Positions 45,001-57,217 of a stretch of 64,000 nt of DNA are shown piece by piece; the stretch's first letter is position 1, and every line of letters begins with the position of its first letter. Below the pieces are notes generated by a model, which did not search any database, had not been told where the DNA came from, and saw only the letters and a program-made list of their open reading frames with translations. The stretch lies in NCBI RefSeq assembly GCF_043290135.1, contig NC_134704.1, positions 16,392,001-16,456,000 of the forward strand. The letters run 5' to 3'. Origin of the DNA: Rhipicephalus microplus. Lineage: Eukaryota > Arthropoda > Arachnida > Ixodida > Ixodidae. A program made the position numbers and the translations under genes.

Positions 45001-47033
45001 GAGTACAAACGCGTTACAGATGAAAAGCTAGTAGTGTCGTCATGTCACGCTACCAGGCAGCTTCACACCATTGCTCCAACAGTGAGACCAAGTTTAATCG
45101 AGTAAGGAGCAAAAAACCACTTGAAGCTTTAGTTTTATGATCGAACAAGATGTTGCCTATAATGATAAGCCACTTCGACGAAAAAGCGCTTGTTTGATTT
45201 CGTGTTTTTTAAATAATCAACAAATTATAAAAGACCAATGGTAGTTTGTCACTAATACTTTAGCACGTGCTCTCGAATTAATTGCAGCTTATGTTTCCTA
45301 ACAACGTCAAGCCTTGTTTATGTTGCAGGGTAGCTTTTCGTAATTATCGGCCATCGGATCTCAGTTGCGCAACATCTAACTGTGCCCCGGATGACGTTAC
45401 GAAAGACGCCATATCTGCTGTTTCGGTGAACGAAGGTTGTGGTTATCTCTTGTTTTCTTGCACCGCTGTTCCGAAGATCGTGTTGTTACTGTTATTGTCA
45501 GGAGTACTTGTCTGGCAATCACTACGTTGTTGCTATGCTGTTGCAAAGCTGTGTGAGGACTTTTGTCATCTTTGTTTACTGGTTGCGTCAATGGATTACC
45601 CGTATGCCAATGGCCACGCAGACTACCTTTCTGATTCAATTTGCGCGTGCAAAGTTTCCTTTTTTATATTTACTTGTGTGTGTTCCTTTTATTATTGCTT
45701 GAGTAAAGGCTGAAAATTTGAGATAGCCAACCCTGACTTTTTGACAACCTTTTTGATGTTCCTAAATATAAAAAAGCATCGTAAATCAGGAAAATAGAAA
45801 AAAAACACTATAAAAAGAATATGCCGCTTAAGACGATTGTCAAGTCAGTTGCAACCTTCCTGTATGACTCTCGGCACATAGTCATACCAATCGTGAATAA
45901 CGCATCCTGATGGGCCCATAAACAGACACAAAATACAGCATTTCTGCGACCCACCAGGCTACAGTGTGAACTAGCAACATGACTCAACGTGTATCAAAGT
46001 AATCACTATAGTACTTGAAGATAAATGTATAAGGTCTCATATTTGGCTTTTGTTACTTGTTTTGCGCATTTGTTCTAGAAGATCACATCAGAATGGGACA
46101 CATATTGACATAAAATGCCGAGAGCCAAAGTTGTCCACCATTCCGCCAAGCCTGCTTAGCAAGAAGGCAGCCAGATCATACCTATGAGACCGATAGTTTG
46201 GTTCGCTATATGCATTTTCTTTGAGCTACATTGTACGACCATTCATGATTCCCGAATAAGACGCAGAGAGTGATTGTGTTCAAAAGTATCCTTCCCGAGT
46301 TGGCAGCTCGTGATTTGGTGGCAATGTATGAATGATGACTGTACAGCTAGCGGGTGGCCTGAATTAGGAACTTTCATCTCATCATGTGTCCTTAAAAACG
46401 TGCATTTTTGTCAGAAAGTTGAACATTGTACAGGAAATAAGAATTTAGAACTTTGGGACTGCCGTCAACACAACTTTTTACGCTTCTGAAATCTGCCAAG
46501 GGAAGCAACCAAGTCATGTTATTTTCAATTTCGCCCTGTGTGAGTAGAAAAGTTTTTGATTTCAAGTTCGTTCCGAAAAAACGTCGGCAACTGACACTCC
46601 AAATTTTTTGAGAAAGCACTTCCTTCTTAGCGTCAGTTTAGAGGATTAGTGAAATTGGCTTTGGCACCATTAGTGCTCTACACATCTTTCTGCTTAGCCA
46701 TCACCACAGCCATCAGCATCTTGTCGTAGCTGAAAGCTTTCTGGGCTCGGTGTTTGTAAGGGAAGCACTTTGTTCTATTTCAGCATTAGCCAGCAACCAC
46801 ACGAGAAGCAAGTTAAGCAACGTACTCAAAAGCAGAGAAAAAACACATGTTATAAGAAGCAAATAAGCGCTGGCGCCCGAAATTATTATTTTCGCTTCGA
46901 GAAAGAACAGGACAATATAATCTAAATGCATTTAGCAGACGTCCAAATAATCGACTTTTCTTTAATTTTTCACATGGAGATCAAGAGACAAAAGAGCACC
47001 TGAAAAAAATGCTTGTAAAGTTTTTGTGTAAGT
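42056..47033. other. Gene desert of about 5 kb
   Basis: No supported gene, RNA gene or complete element. Frames at 43558-43860 and 45282-45713 are the longest but have no domain; the latter starts at TTG. GGGGTAGTTGGTTCAT at 43302-43317 resembles a word at 28962. Confidence 0.5.
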
Positions 47034-47048
47034 CTTAACATTGAACGA
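47034..47048. repeat. Target-site duplication of the 47-kb SINE, left copy
   Basis: CTTAACATTGAACGA, identical to 47303-47317. Confidence 0.95.
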
Positions 47049-47302
47049 TTGATTGATTGATTGATTGATTGATATGTGGTGTTTAACGTCCCAAAACCAC
47101 TCTATGATTATGAGAGACGCCATAGTGGAGGGCTCCGGAAATTTAGACCACCTGGGGTTCTTTAACGTGCACCCAAATCTGAGCACACGGGCCTACAACA
47201 TTTCCGCCTCCATCGGAAATGCAGCCGCCGCAGCCGGGATTCGAACACGCGCCCTGCGGGTCAGCAGCCGAGTGCCTTAGCCACTAGACCACCGCGGCGG
47301 GG
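47049..47302 (-). mobile_element. Full-length Ruka-type SINE with 15-bp target duplication
   Basis: The reference copy in this window. On the minus strand: a CCCCGCCGCGG start, an A box in GGTCTAGTGGCTAAGG, a B box in GTGTTCGAATCCCGG, GCGGCTGCATTTCCGATGG, TGCACGTTAAAGAACCCC, GGCGTCTCTCATAATC, then an ATCAATCAATC tail. RNA polymerase III boxes are intact. Flanked by a perfect 15-bp duplication, which implies recent LINE-mediated insertion. Confidence 0.97.
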
Positions 47303-47317
47303 CTTAACATTGAACGA
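47303..47317. repeat. Target-site duplication of the 47-kb SINE, right copy
   Basis: CTTAACATTGAACGA, matching 47034-47048. Confidence 0.95.
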
Positions 47318-50221
47318 GGAACCTGTGAGCGGAGTAAATTACTCACGCTGTTCTGCTGTTCCTTCCTCACATTGTCGCCTCGCATTGATGCCAGAGGCCA
47401 CGACATCGTCTGGTGTGGCAATTAGTGGGACGCATTAAATCAAAGCACGCGAACAGGGAACTGCTTGTCACCATTTTATAAAAACCCGTTTCATTTCATT
47501 CTTTTTCCCGGAATTCCTACAGTCGTTGGCGTTTTGTTCATCACTCAATTCTGAGCTTTCAGTTTTACTCTTTACCCCCTTCTGACTGCGCTTATTCTGT
47601 TTCCATTCCCTGTTGTAGTTTAATTTTATTTCATTTCTTTGATTCGACACTCACTTCTGGTCCTTTGAATCTTGATGCGGTCATTTATTAAATTTATTTT
47701 ACTTCATTTAAATTCGCTCTACATTCCCTCTCCACTAACATTTTTTTGCTTCTGTCGGAACGAATTTGCATGCTCTTCTGTGATTTATTTTTTGAGACCT
47801 TCCTTGAGGGTTTTGTAAGGTTGTATTGTTTACTGCTTGCTTTCACGTACTTCAAAGAATCAAATTCGATTCGCTCACCTCTCTACATTACTGAAATAGA
47901 TTTTGCGTTGCCATTTAGATCGGATGCATTGCAACATTTTTGTACGTCACCTTGTTTTCTAATACATCCATGATCCGTCCGCCTTCGACAAATTGACAGC
48001 ATCCACGACCTGTGACGTCATGACAGCGCAATAACGTGATCATAATATTTCGCATCCCTCGGGCTGACACCACCGTCAGTCATGTTCCACGTTTGATGAG
48101 GGATCTGATGTTACCGGCTTGAAGGAACACAAGCGGAGCAACAAATTTGTTATATTGATCATGTGTTCTCTGAGAGAACTCTAATGCTGTTAATTTTACT
48201 AGCATAGGTTCATTATTAGAGGAGCAAATCAGGGTTAAAGTACCATTTTTAAACTTCATGCTAAATTAGGCGCGTGTGATGTCACAAACTCTGCAGTATA
48301 TTTTCGTATTTTGCTGACATTGACTCAACAAAATTTCCCCCATATGTTATGCTAAGTTTCTGGAGCAATCAACAGACATTTTAATTCCTTGTTACCTATT
48401 AAGAATTAAAAATTATTTTGTAAACACAATCTGAATTCATGACGTCACAGCGTTGGGTGCAGGAACTTTGAGGTGGTGTCGCTTCTCGCATTTTCTTTTT
48501 GCGTGTTTTCTCCCTTACCAAGCGTCTTCTCGCACCAAGCTCAGTTATGTTGGAACTGTAAAAAGGTAATTTACTAATAGCAGAAAAATCACGTCTTTTT
48601 TTTCCCTTTAATAAATGGCATCTAGGCAGCGCTAGCAGCGCTTCATCTAGAATCGATCAAGGCACAATGCCAGCACCTTCATTTTTGGGCAATGACCAGG
48701 AAGACGCTGCTTTTTTTCCTTTTCGTTGATAGCATCAAAACAAAGGACGACTAATGACCCTGCCTTAGCTCTGAAAGCATAGCTGTCCTTTGTGTGCGTC
48801 CACATGAGACAGAAATGTCGCAGGTCCAAAGGAGTTGCACCGACGGTGGAGAGGTTAGAGGGAACATTATCTGACACGCTCTAGAAGCTGCCATAAACAG
48901 GAGCTCTCCGAGAGAGGCAACATTATCAGTGCCTACTGTATGCACTTGTAATCAGGACCTTTCTCCCACATGAATGTACTTTCGGTTCCTCGCTGCGTCA
49001 CAAAAAATTGACTTGGGGTATATTGAAAGGAGTGACAGCATTTCTATTTTGTGCTGAACACATTACGTCACAATCTTTTTCTTGTAAACATTTTCGGTAT
49101 TGCCGACTCACGAACCTTGATAACAAAGTGCAAGTTGGGTCAATATATTGAAAAGGCAAATATCAGCATGCATGAGAATCAGTGCTTAGATAAAATATCT
49201 TTAAAAATGATATTTCTTCCATTTTACGCGATGATCTGAAATAGCGCACGTAAAAAGAGTACCAAACAGTTGTAGTGAACATATCGCGATTGTGGTGCTA
49301 TCACGTGCCCTAACAATTATTCCAAAATTTGACTTTGCGTAACTTATGTTGTTTAGGCTGTCTCACAATTTCTACATTAGCAGCTGCTTTAAATATTGTA
49401 TCAGTGGAAAAACTGACAATTCTATTGTTAACTCTCATTGCGTTACCAATGTTTACTTTTTTTATTGCGACAAAGACTTGCGTTTAAGGCATAATACTTT
49501 TGGGGTATGTTTGTTAATTGTGCGCAGTTAGGCCGGTGTTATGTATGAATTGAAGTAGTGTCTTGTAGAACGTGTTGTCGTGTATCAAGCGGTTGTAAGT
49601 GGCTGTGTCGCTCTAGCGAAGGCCGCCTTGCAGGAGGTGGCGTGAGCGTTCTGGCTGCAATCTTTTACGTGTCCATATAAGGTGGTATGCATCTGCTTGC
49701 ATCACTGGAGTGGGACAATACGGACCCTTTTATAAATCACAGGGCGCATTCGGTGGTTAAAGCCTATTTGAAAATCAAAAGACACACACTAATACTTTCA
49801 GATAGCTTTCAGATCTCCCGCATAGTTGTCACGGAGGAGTTTCTGCGATGTGACCGTAGATTCTCAAGTCGTAACGCTCAACCGTAGCACTTTCACGTTC
49901 ACCTTGCACAAAACTTTGGTAGTTTATGGATGCAGGCATGCAACCTCTTGCTCAAACAAATCTATACATTTTATACTTGATGTCAGCGTTTTCTCATTTT
50001 TATTTTACGCTATGACCAGAACCGGCCAGTCGGGAGTAAGTAGATGACGTAACGAGAAAAAAAATGAACCAAGGAAATAAAGAATTCAGGTAAATTCTGC
50101 TCCACAATCATCTGACAGCGGACGCGCACGTATCCTAGAATGACGTGCATATGTGTTATGCTCATTATAGAGCGGTTATGAGTTAATTACGTAAGTACTA
50201 TATGTTTCTTTTTCTTATGCA
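47318..50221. other. Gene-poor stretch
   Basis: No supported gene. TGACGTCA palindromes lie at 48013-48020 and 48440-48447 within sequence that looks like old dispersed repeat. Confidence 0.5.
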
Positions 50222-50300
50222 CACCAGAGGAGAAGAGAGAATAAGTGGTAGAGAGGGAAAGTAGGGACGTTAACCAGTCCAGGATAGCAGGTTTGCAAGT
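50222..50300. repeat. Second copy of the GTTAACCAGT dispersed repeat
   Basis: An AGAGAGGGAAAG lead followed by GTTAACCAGTCCAGG and AGCAGGTTTGC, parallel to 4067-4200. Confidence 0.4.
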
Positions 50301-51881
50301 CGATAGATCTTCAGTATGCTCACGCTTCGTTTCCTAACACACGCATGCGAAATTCTGCGTTCACAAATTGTAAATCAGCAGAGAAAGTACCTCCTCATGT
50401 AAGAACTTGTGACTCTGTTCATGATGTTCAATGGTAATACTGCTTTTTTTCAGAAAAAAAAGATGCATAGTTTGTCAAGAAACAACCAGAGACGCTCCCA
50501 CGGCTTCGTGTGCAAAATGTTACTCCCGGCAGAGCGCGGTTATCATGCGCATATAGTAAATGCAACGGGAAACGCAACAGTCACAAAATGTGCGAAATTC
50601 ACAGACTTTGCTCTGACTGGTGCCTTGAAAAAGTGTCCCTCAAGACACCGAAAGGACATCGTCCAAGCGGGAGAAAAAGTTCTTAGTGGTTCTGCTTTCG
50701 GAAAGCCCATTTTTAAGACTCGCTCGGGAACCACTAAAAGCACCACTCGAGAACGCTGTCGTGTCCTAAAGACCTTAATGTTGAGTGAAGAAGAAGAATG
50801 ATGAATTAATGGTATAATTTTTACCGACTGGGGAAGGCAGTCCGTTTCGTTGCGGCTCAGAAAAAGCTGCATTGCATTTAGCGGTGCGTGTTCTGGGGAA
50901 TACTCGACGAACTTAAAAGTTCTGTTCATCGCGAAGAGAGAGCCGGAACGTTAGCCGAGCTCTCTTTTCAGTACGATTGCGTAATTTTGTCACTTGCGCA
51001 TTTATACGAACGCGCTAGCTTTGATTATGCATGTACCCAGTCCTCCATATTGGCGTTAATAACCTTGTTAAGTTCTGGTCAGCGCCTTTCATGTATGTTA
51101 TATTAAAACGTATTCAGTACCATACAACGGCATGAGGCCAAGTGTCGGACATATTTTAAATGTGTTAAGTACTATAGATTAGTTTGTATTAAAAAGAGTA
51201 ACGATTTAGTCACATGTAAGCATTATAAAGCGTTTCTTAAATTTTGTGATGTTTTACAATTAAACTTTTATTAAAAGTAGGCCTATAATTACTCGAACAT
51301 TTCTAATTCAAGTTCTGGTGACTAAATACTCACGCTTCTCTAGGAAAAAAATGGGTTTTGGCCAGTGTAATGATAAAAAAACATGAGATAATATGAATAC
51401 TAAAAGCTAATGATTAAATAACTTTAAATATATGCACTAACACTAGGAGCACCTTCGTATACCATACAGTCATATTAAATTTTGTGGCATGGTTATTCTC
51501 ACTGAGCGTTATTGCACCCCCAATAATGTGATAACAAAGTGTGCCTTGTTTTAACTAATATATCAATTAGCAAAAAAGGTATTATTGTTGGCATATGAAA
51601 AAATTACTATGAATGTAGGCTCTCTGAAAGTAAAGAAAAGATTTGAAACAGGTGCAGTGCTTTGACAAGGCGATCAGAAGCGCTAACAATTGCGATCTTT
51701 GAAGCCAGTTCCATTGTGAACGTTACAACTGTGCACCTTTGCTCCAGTGGCAGCTATCCCCCCCCCCTCCCTTTTTTTTTTCTTGTTGCTTGCAGTCCCT
51801 TGACGAGATGCTTTCTTAATATGGGACTGATCATTTATGAGGCAAGCTTTTGCAGTGTGAGGCCAGGCTGTATAAAAACTT
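50301..51881. other. Gene-poor stretch
   Basis: A 130-codon plus-strand frame ends at 50801 with an acidic tail but matches no family. A C/T homopolymer junction lies near 51758-51780. Confidence 0.45.
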
Positions 51882-51893
51882 GGATCAAAGTAT
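51882..51893. repeat. Target-site duplication of element 2, left copy
   Basis: GGATCAAAGTAT, identical to 57743-57754. Confidence 0.92.
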
Positions 51894-52244
51894 GATGATG
51901 ATGTTTGATGTTTTATGGCGCAAGGGCCGATTCACGGCCAAAGAGCGCCAGTTCATCTAACTAAAAATATGGACAATGATTGTGATAAGCGGCTGTATAA
52001 GGGCCATAAAATTCCTCGCAGTAAGGCGGGTAAAAACATACAAATAATAAAATCATGATCATGCCGTGGAAGGTGTGTGTGTGGTGTGAACAGATGACAA
52101 AAGTTGGTGATAATAAAAGACGATGGTGGATATGTATGGCATTAGCACAAGTGCCTCACTCGTTCAAACCCTTGCGTCCAAGGGCCGTGAGGCATGTGCT
52201 TTCTTGTGTAGCCACCGCAGCAAAACCTCTCTGGAGAGGTCATG

Positions 52245-55200
52245 CTACGGTATGCCCGGGTATATGACATGAAAGCTGTGAATTTCTTTTAAAAACGCTA
52301 ACAATGATTTGTGACTAAAAAGCGGTTCCCTACCGACGAACATTGCAGGGTGTAAAGGTATATGTTGTCGGTAGGGTAATGGAAAGTGTTGTTTTCTTAC
52401 AGTGTCCAATTGTTTGCACTCAATTAAAATGTGAAGGACTGTCAATGCTTCACCACATCTGTCACACAATGGTGGATCGCCACCAGACAAAAGGTGTGTG
52501 TGTGTCGTGTATGTGTGTCCTATCCTGAGTCTCGTTAGTATTACCTCTGTATAACGCGATTTCGATACGGGCAGCCAATGACCAAGGTGTGGCTTAATAA
52601 CGTGTAGCTTGTTTTGTGTTTGTGTATCCCACTTGCTCTGCCAGTATACTCTGAGGTTTCGTTTGAGGGATGGTTTAAGATCGAGGGCCGGGATTGATAT
52701 AGGTGTAGGGGCAGTGCTTTTGTGCACGGATGCAGCGAGCTGATCCGCCCTCACGTTGCCTTGAATCTCACGGTGCCCTGGCACCCAGCACACTACAACA
52801 TGTTGTTTGAGTGTGTAGAGTGTGCACAAAATGGAGTAAAGTGAGACAAGGACCGGGTTTTTTTGTTTTTTAAGACTGTGCAGAGCCGTTACCACACTGA
52901 GGGAGTCTGTATAAATCACTGCTTTTTGTATTTTTAATTGTTTGATGTGTTTAGCTGCCACAAGTATCGCGTACGCTTCCGCTGTGAAGATACTTGTGCG
53001 TGGATGTAGTGGACCAGCATCCGAAAAGGATGGGCCTACAGCAGCGTAGGACACAGAGGAGTTAGTCTTGGAGGCATCTGTGAAGAACTCAGGACGTGTG
53101 TATTTGTGTTGAAGTTCCAAAAAGTATGTTCGGATATGGGCAATAGGCGCATGTTTTGTAACTTCTAGGAAAGACATATCGCAGTCGATAGACTGCCATT
53201 GCCACGGTGGCAGATATGCTACAGGAGCCATTAAACTGTGTTCAAGTGAGACTCCAGTTTCTTCAGCTAGACTTTTCAGGCGAACTGAGAGGGGCTGCCT
53301 CATCGAAGGCCTGTTTTGAAACAGAATGGAGCTCGACAAATCGTTAATTGTAGAGTATGAGGGGTGCTCCTTGTCTGCTTTCACCTTAAGGAAATAAACA
53401 AAGGACATGTAAGTTCTTTGCAGATGAAGTGACCACTCATTTGACTCAACATAAAGGCTTTCTACGGGACTGGTGCGAAAAGCACCCGTAGAAAGGCGGA
53501 TGCCCAAATGGTGCACGTGGTCGAGCATCTTCAAGGCACTTTGAGTAGCAGACTGATAGACAACGGCTCCATATTCTAGGCGGGTGCGAATGAGGCTTCT
53601 ATAGAGGTTCATGAGACATTGCCTGTCACTACCCCACGTAGTATGTGACAACACTTTTAAAACATTCATGGCTTTTAAACATTTTGTTTTTAGATACTTG
53701 ATGTGCGGTACGAAGGTCAACTTGCTGTCCAAGATTAATCCTAAGAATTTATGCTCCGCATTGACAGACAGACGTTGACCATTCAATTCAATGTCGGGTT
53801 CTGAGTGCATGCCTCTCTTTCGGGAGAACAAGACACACGTGCTCTTTTGTGGGTTCAGTCGGAATCCGTTTTCCTCTGCCCATTTGGAGACCTTGTTTAA
53901 ACCTAACTGAACCTGTCGCTCACACATTACCAGATTGCAAGATCTAAAGCCAAGCTGGACGTCGTCGACATAAGTACAATAAAACATATTGCGAGGGATG
54001 GACAAGTGCAAGGAATTCATCTTGATGAGAAAAAGTGTGCAGCTAAGTACACCACCTTGTGGCACGCCTGTTTCCTGGACGAATGTTTGGGAAAGAACCG
54101 TGCCCACTCGGACACGGAATGTCCGGTTTGACAGGTAACTTTCGATTATGTGAAACATTCTTCCGCGCACGCCAAGGTGGGACAGGTCTCTTAGAATTCC
54201 GAAACGCCATGTTGTATCATAAGCCTTTTCGATATCGAGGAATACAGAGAGAAAATATTGTTTATGGACGAAGGCGTCCCTGATCTGTGCCTCGATACGA
54301 ACAAGGTGGTCTGTGGTGAATCTACTTTCTCGAAACCCGCACTGAAATGGGTCGAGCAAATTGTTTGTTTCAAGAAAGTGTACAGGTCGGCCGTTTATCA
54401 ATTTTTCGAAGACTTTGCACAAGCAGCTTGTAAGTGCAATCGGCCTGTAACTCGCAGCTAAAGATGGGTCCTTGCCTTCTTTCAAAATGGGAATAACAAT
54501 CGCCTCTTTCCAGGAGGTAGGAATAGTGCCAGAAGACCAAATAGCATTGTACAAACAAAGTAAGGTTTTTCGGGTTTTGTTTGGTAGGTTCTTTAACATT
54601 TCATACATCACACGGTCTGAACCTGGGGCGGAAGTACTGCAGGGGTTCAGAGATGTTTGGAGCTCAGCTAGACTGAAAGCTTGGTTATATGCCTCGTATC
54701 TAGTGGTTTTGTGTTCGAGTTTCAGCTTTTCTATTCTTGTTCTGTATTTTTGGAAAGTGTCAGTATAGTGGGACGAGCTGGATACCTGTTCAAAGTGTGC
54801 ACCGAAGAAGTTTGCTTGATCTTCCAAGGTATCACCCTGAGTGTTTACAATTGGGAGTGAGTGTACTTTTCTTCCTGCTACCCTACGAACCATGTTCCAG
54901 ACTTTGGCCTCTTGTGTATATGAATTTATCCCTGATAAAAACTTGTGCCAGCTTTCTCTTCTGGCCTGCCGACGCGTTCTCCTGCCTCGAGATTTTATTT
55001 TCTTGAAGCTCTCAAGGTTTTCCGCCGTCGGCGAGTTTTGCAGCAACCTCCATGCCCTGTTCTGTTCCTTTTGCGCATTCTGACACTCAGTATTCCACCA
55101 CGGGACATGTCGTTTGCCGGGCAGTCCAGACGTTTGTGGAATGCACTTGGCTGCTGCGTCAGTAAGAAAGGCCGTGAAGTACTGAACAGCTTCGTCTATG

Positions 55201-55964
55201 CCTAATCCGCATATGTCAGTCCAATTTAAGTGAGTAAGCTTTTGAAATTGTTCCCAGTCGGCTTTGTTTACCAGCCATTTGGCAACATGTGGAGGACATT
55301 CATATATTATTGGTGTACTCAAAACTAAAGGAAAATGGTCACTTCCGTATGGATTTTTTATGACTTTCCACTGAAGCAATGGTACAAGTGAAGGAGATGC
55401 GATACTCAGGTCTATGGAAGAGTAAGTTTTGTTGGCAAGGTTATAGTATGTTGCCTCTTTCCTATTCAACAGACAAGCACCTGATGAAATGAGGAATTGT
55501 TCAATGAGACGACCTCGTGCATCAGAGCGAGAGTCACCCCACAGACCATTATGTGCATTCAGGTCCCCAAGGACCAGATAAGGTTCAGGTAGTTCGTCCA
55601 TTAAAGACTGGAATTGGAGTTTTTCAAGACGGTGGTGTGGAGGTATGTACAAAGAGCAGACAGTGACAAGTTTGTTTAGAATAACTGCTCGAACAGCCAC
55701 CGCCTCGAGGGAAGTTTTAAGGGGTAATTGTGTGCATGCTATCCCTTGACTAACTATAACCGCTACACCACCGGATGGTGGCATGGCATCATCTCTATCT
55801 TTTCGGAAGATTACGTACTTACGTAAAAAGTTTGTGTTTGTTCGTTTTAAGTGTGTCTCTTGTACACACAGCACTCTTGGATTGTATTCATGGAGGAGTT
55901 CTTGTAAGTCATCAAGGTTTCGAAGAAGGCCTCGGATGTTCCACTGTAATATTTCTGTCTGCAT
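52245..55964 (-). CDS. Element 2 ORF2: APE endonuclease - reverse transcriptase - RNase H polyprotein
   Basis: 1,239 residues, ATG start, no internal stop. Endonuclease motifs: QWNIRG, VQETHL, LGDLNAHNG, SSIDLSI and GSDHFP. RT motifs: SAPGSDRV, YRPIALTS, FLDIEKAYDTTW, GVPQGGVLS and YVDD (YADD in element 1). RNase H motifs: FTDASKT, FTAEAYAI, YTDSLSV, VPGHREIQGN and RADQLAA. A C-terminal knuckle CDRCGEALTVLHILIEC (CX2CX8HX4C) lies near the end. All catalytic residues are present, so the enzyme could be functional even though ORF1 of the same copy is broken. Confidence 0.95.
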   Translation of the reverse strand: MQTEILQWNIRGLLRNLDDLQELLHEYNPRVLCVQETHLKRTNTNFLRKYVIFRKDRDDAMPPSGGVAVIVSQGIACTQLPLKTSLEAVAVRAVILNKLVTVCSLYIPPHHRLEKLQFQSLMDELPEPYLVLGDLNAHNGLWGDSRSDARGRLIEQFLISSGACLLNRKEATYYNLANKTYSSIDLSIASPSLVPLLQWKVIKNPYGSDHFPLVLSTPIIYECPPHVAKWLVNKADWEQFQKLTHLNWTDICGLGIDEAVQYFTAFLTDAAAKCIPQTSGLPGKRHVPWWNTECQNAQKEQNRAWRLLQNSPTAENLESFKKIKSRGRRTRRQARRESWHKFLSGINSYTQEAKVWNMVRRVAGRKVHSLPIVNTQGDTLEDQANFFGAHFEQVSSSSHYTDTFQKYRTRIEKLKLEHKTTRYEAYNQAFSLAELQTSLNPCSTSAPGSDRVMYEMLKNLPNKTRKTLLCLYNAIWSSGTIPTSWKEAIVIPILKEGKDPSLAASYRPIALTSCLCKVFEKLINGRPVHFLETNNLLDPFQCGFRESRFTTDHLVRIEAQIRDAFVHKQYFLSVFLDIEKAYDTTWRFGILRDLSHLGVRGRMFHIIESYLSNRTFRVRVGTVLSQTFVQETGVPQGGVLSCTLFLIKMNSLHLSIPRNMFYCTYVDDVQLGFRSCNLVMCERQVQLGLNKVSKWAEENGFRLNPQKSTCVLFSRKRGMHSEPDIELNGQRLSVNAEHKFLGLILDSKLTFVPHIKYLKTKCLKAMNVLKVLSHTTWGSDRQCLMNLYRSLIRTRLEYGAVVYQSATQSALKMLDHVHHLGIRLSTGAFRTSPVESLYVESNEWSLHLQRTYMSFVYFLKVKADKEHPSYSTINDLSSSILFQNRPSMRQPLSVRLKSLAEETGVSLEHSLMAPVAYLPPWQWQSIDCDMSFLEVTKHAPIAHIRTYFLELQHKYTRPEFFTDASKTNSSVSYAAVGPSFSDAGPLHPRTSIFTAEAYAILVAAKHIKQLKIQKAVIYTDSLSVVTALHSLKKQKNPVLVSLYSILCTLYTLKQHVVVCWVPGHREIQGNVRADQLAASVHKSTAPTPISIPALDLKPSLKRNLRVYWQSKWDTQTQNKLHVIKPHLGHWLPVSKSRYTEVILTRLRIGHTYTTHTHLLSGGDPPLCDRCGEALTVLHILIECKQLDTVRKQHFPLPYRQHIPLHPAMFVGREPLFSHKSLLAFLKEIHSFHVIYPGIP

Positions 55965-56027
55965 ACTAAAAGAAGAGATGCTGCTGTGTGTACAGAGAGT
56001 GTCCTGTGTTAAAGTGAGCTTGTTATT

Positions 56028-57217
56028 TTAGGTGGCAGGACGGTCGTCCGGCCCCGTTATTGGTTTTTTATTTTTCTTGGCGCGCTCCAAGGAGGCGCGC
56101 CGCTCTTTTGGTACCAAGGGTACCGTTGTATCCATTGCCTCGTCAGAGGCACTGGATGCCCGCACATGCGAGCTGGTGCTTCGGATTTTAGGCCTCGCCT
56201 GGTGAGGTGAGGCCTTGAGACCAGAGGACCCTGGATTCTCCGGCCTCAATTTGCTTGAAGGCGGAGTAGACTGAACTACTGCCGCCTTGAGGGCAGGCGC
56301 CACAGCCGACGGCTCGCTCTGCGCTGGCCGAAGGGGTGGCGAGGGCTGGTGCGGCGTTGCCCCCTGACGCGCCGCATCAGCATATGTTGCGCCGTAAAAT
56401 GGCGACACTCTTCGTCTTGCTTCTTTGAATGTGATGTTTTCTTTGACTTTAAGAGTAATTATTTCTTTTTCTTTCTTCCAGTTAGGACACGAACGCGAAT
56501 ACGCGGCGTGTTCCCCATCACAATTCACGCAGTGAGGCGTAGTAACACAGTTATCAGATGTGTGGCCGTGGCTACCACATCTTGCACAAGTTTCCTGACC
56601 GCGGCAGTTCTGCGAGCCATGACCAAATCGTTGACATTTATAACACCGCCTTGGATTGGGAATGTAGGGGCGGACAGAAAGTTTGATGTAGCCTGTGTCA
56701 ATAGATGAAGGCAGTGTGCTAGATGCAAAAGTGAGTATTAAATGTTTGGTATAGGTATTTCTTTGTTGTCGCGTCCGATGACGATTCGTTTCACATCCGT
56801 GACATTTTGCTCTTTCCACCCTTCAAGCAGTTCCTGTTCAGACATTTCAAGAAGGTCTGCTTCTGAAACAACTCCGCGTGTTGTGTTCATTGATCTATGA
56901 GGTGAAACAGACACTGGGATATTACCAAATGCTACGAGACTGCCAAGTTTTTCATAGTGGTGTTTTTCAGGCAGCTCAAGGAGAATGTCTCCGCTAGCCA
57001 TCTTTGTAACTTTGTATCCTGGGCCAAAGACCTCAGTCAGAGATTTTGCAACAAGAAATGGAGATATGGCTCTGGCTTGTTTTGTTGGGTTTTCGCTGTG
57101 CACAACATGGAATTTGGGAAAGCATTGTCTTGGTTGGCTGAAAATGGATATGTCATCGGTGCGTCCCCTCTTAGGCGGAAGACGATCTAGGAGACGGGGA
57201 AATGCAGGTGTTCCCAT
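56028..57217 (-). pseudogene. Element 2 ORF1: Gag-like protein, broken by one frameshift
   Basis: Begins at the ATG at 57217 (MGTPAFPRLL). The first frame runs to a stop at 56738-56740. A second frame, open from about 56819, carries the rest: YIPNPRRCYKCQRFGHG with knuckles CYKCQRFGHGSQNC, CARCGSHGHTSDNC and CVNCDGEHAAYSRSC, then an Ala/Pro/Ser-rich tail. The two join near 56745-56755, where a net shift of one frame (2-bp gain or 1-bp loss) falls in an AT-rich ATACCTATACC context. This is either a real inactivating mutation or a sequence error. It ends 63 bp before ORF2, unlike the ATGA overlap of element 1. Confidence 0.88.

Noticed and set aside
45282..45713. 143-codon Cys-rich frame preceded by an acceptor-like TTGCAG
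   Set aside because: Begins at TTG, low-complexity Leu/Cys content, no recognised pattern; not enough for an exon call.
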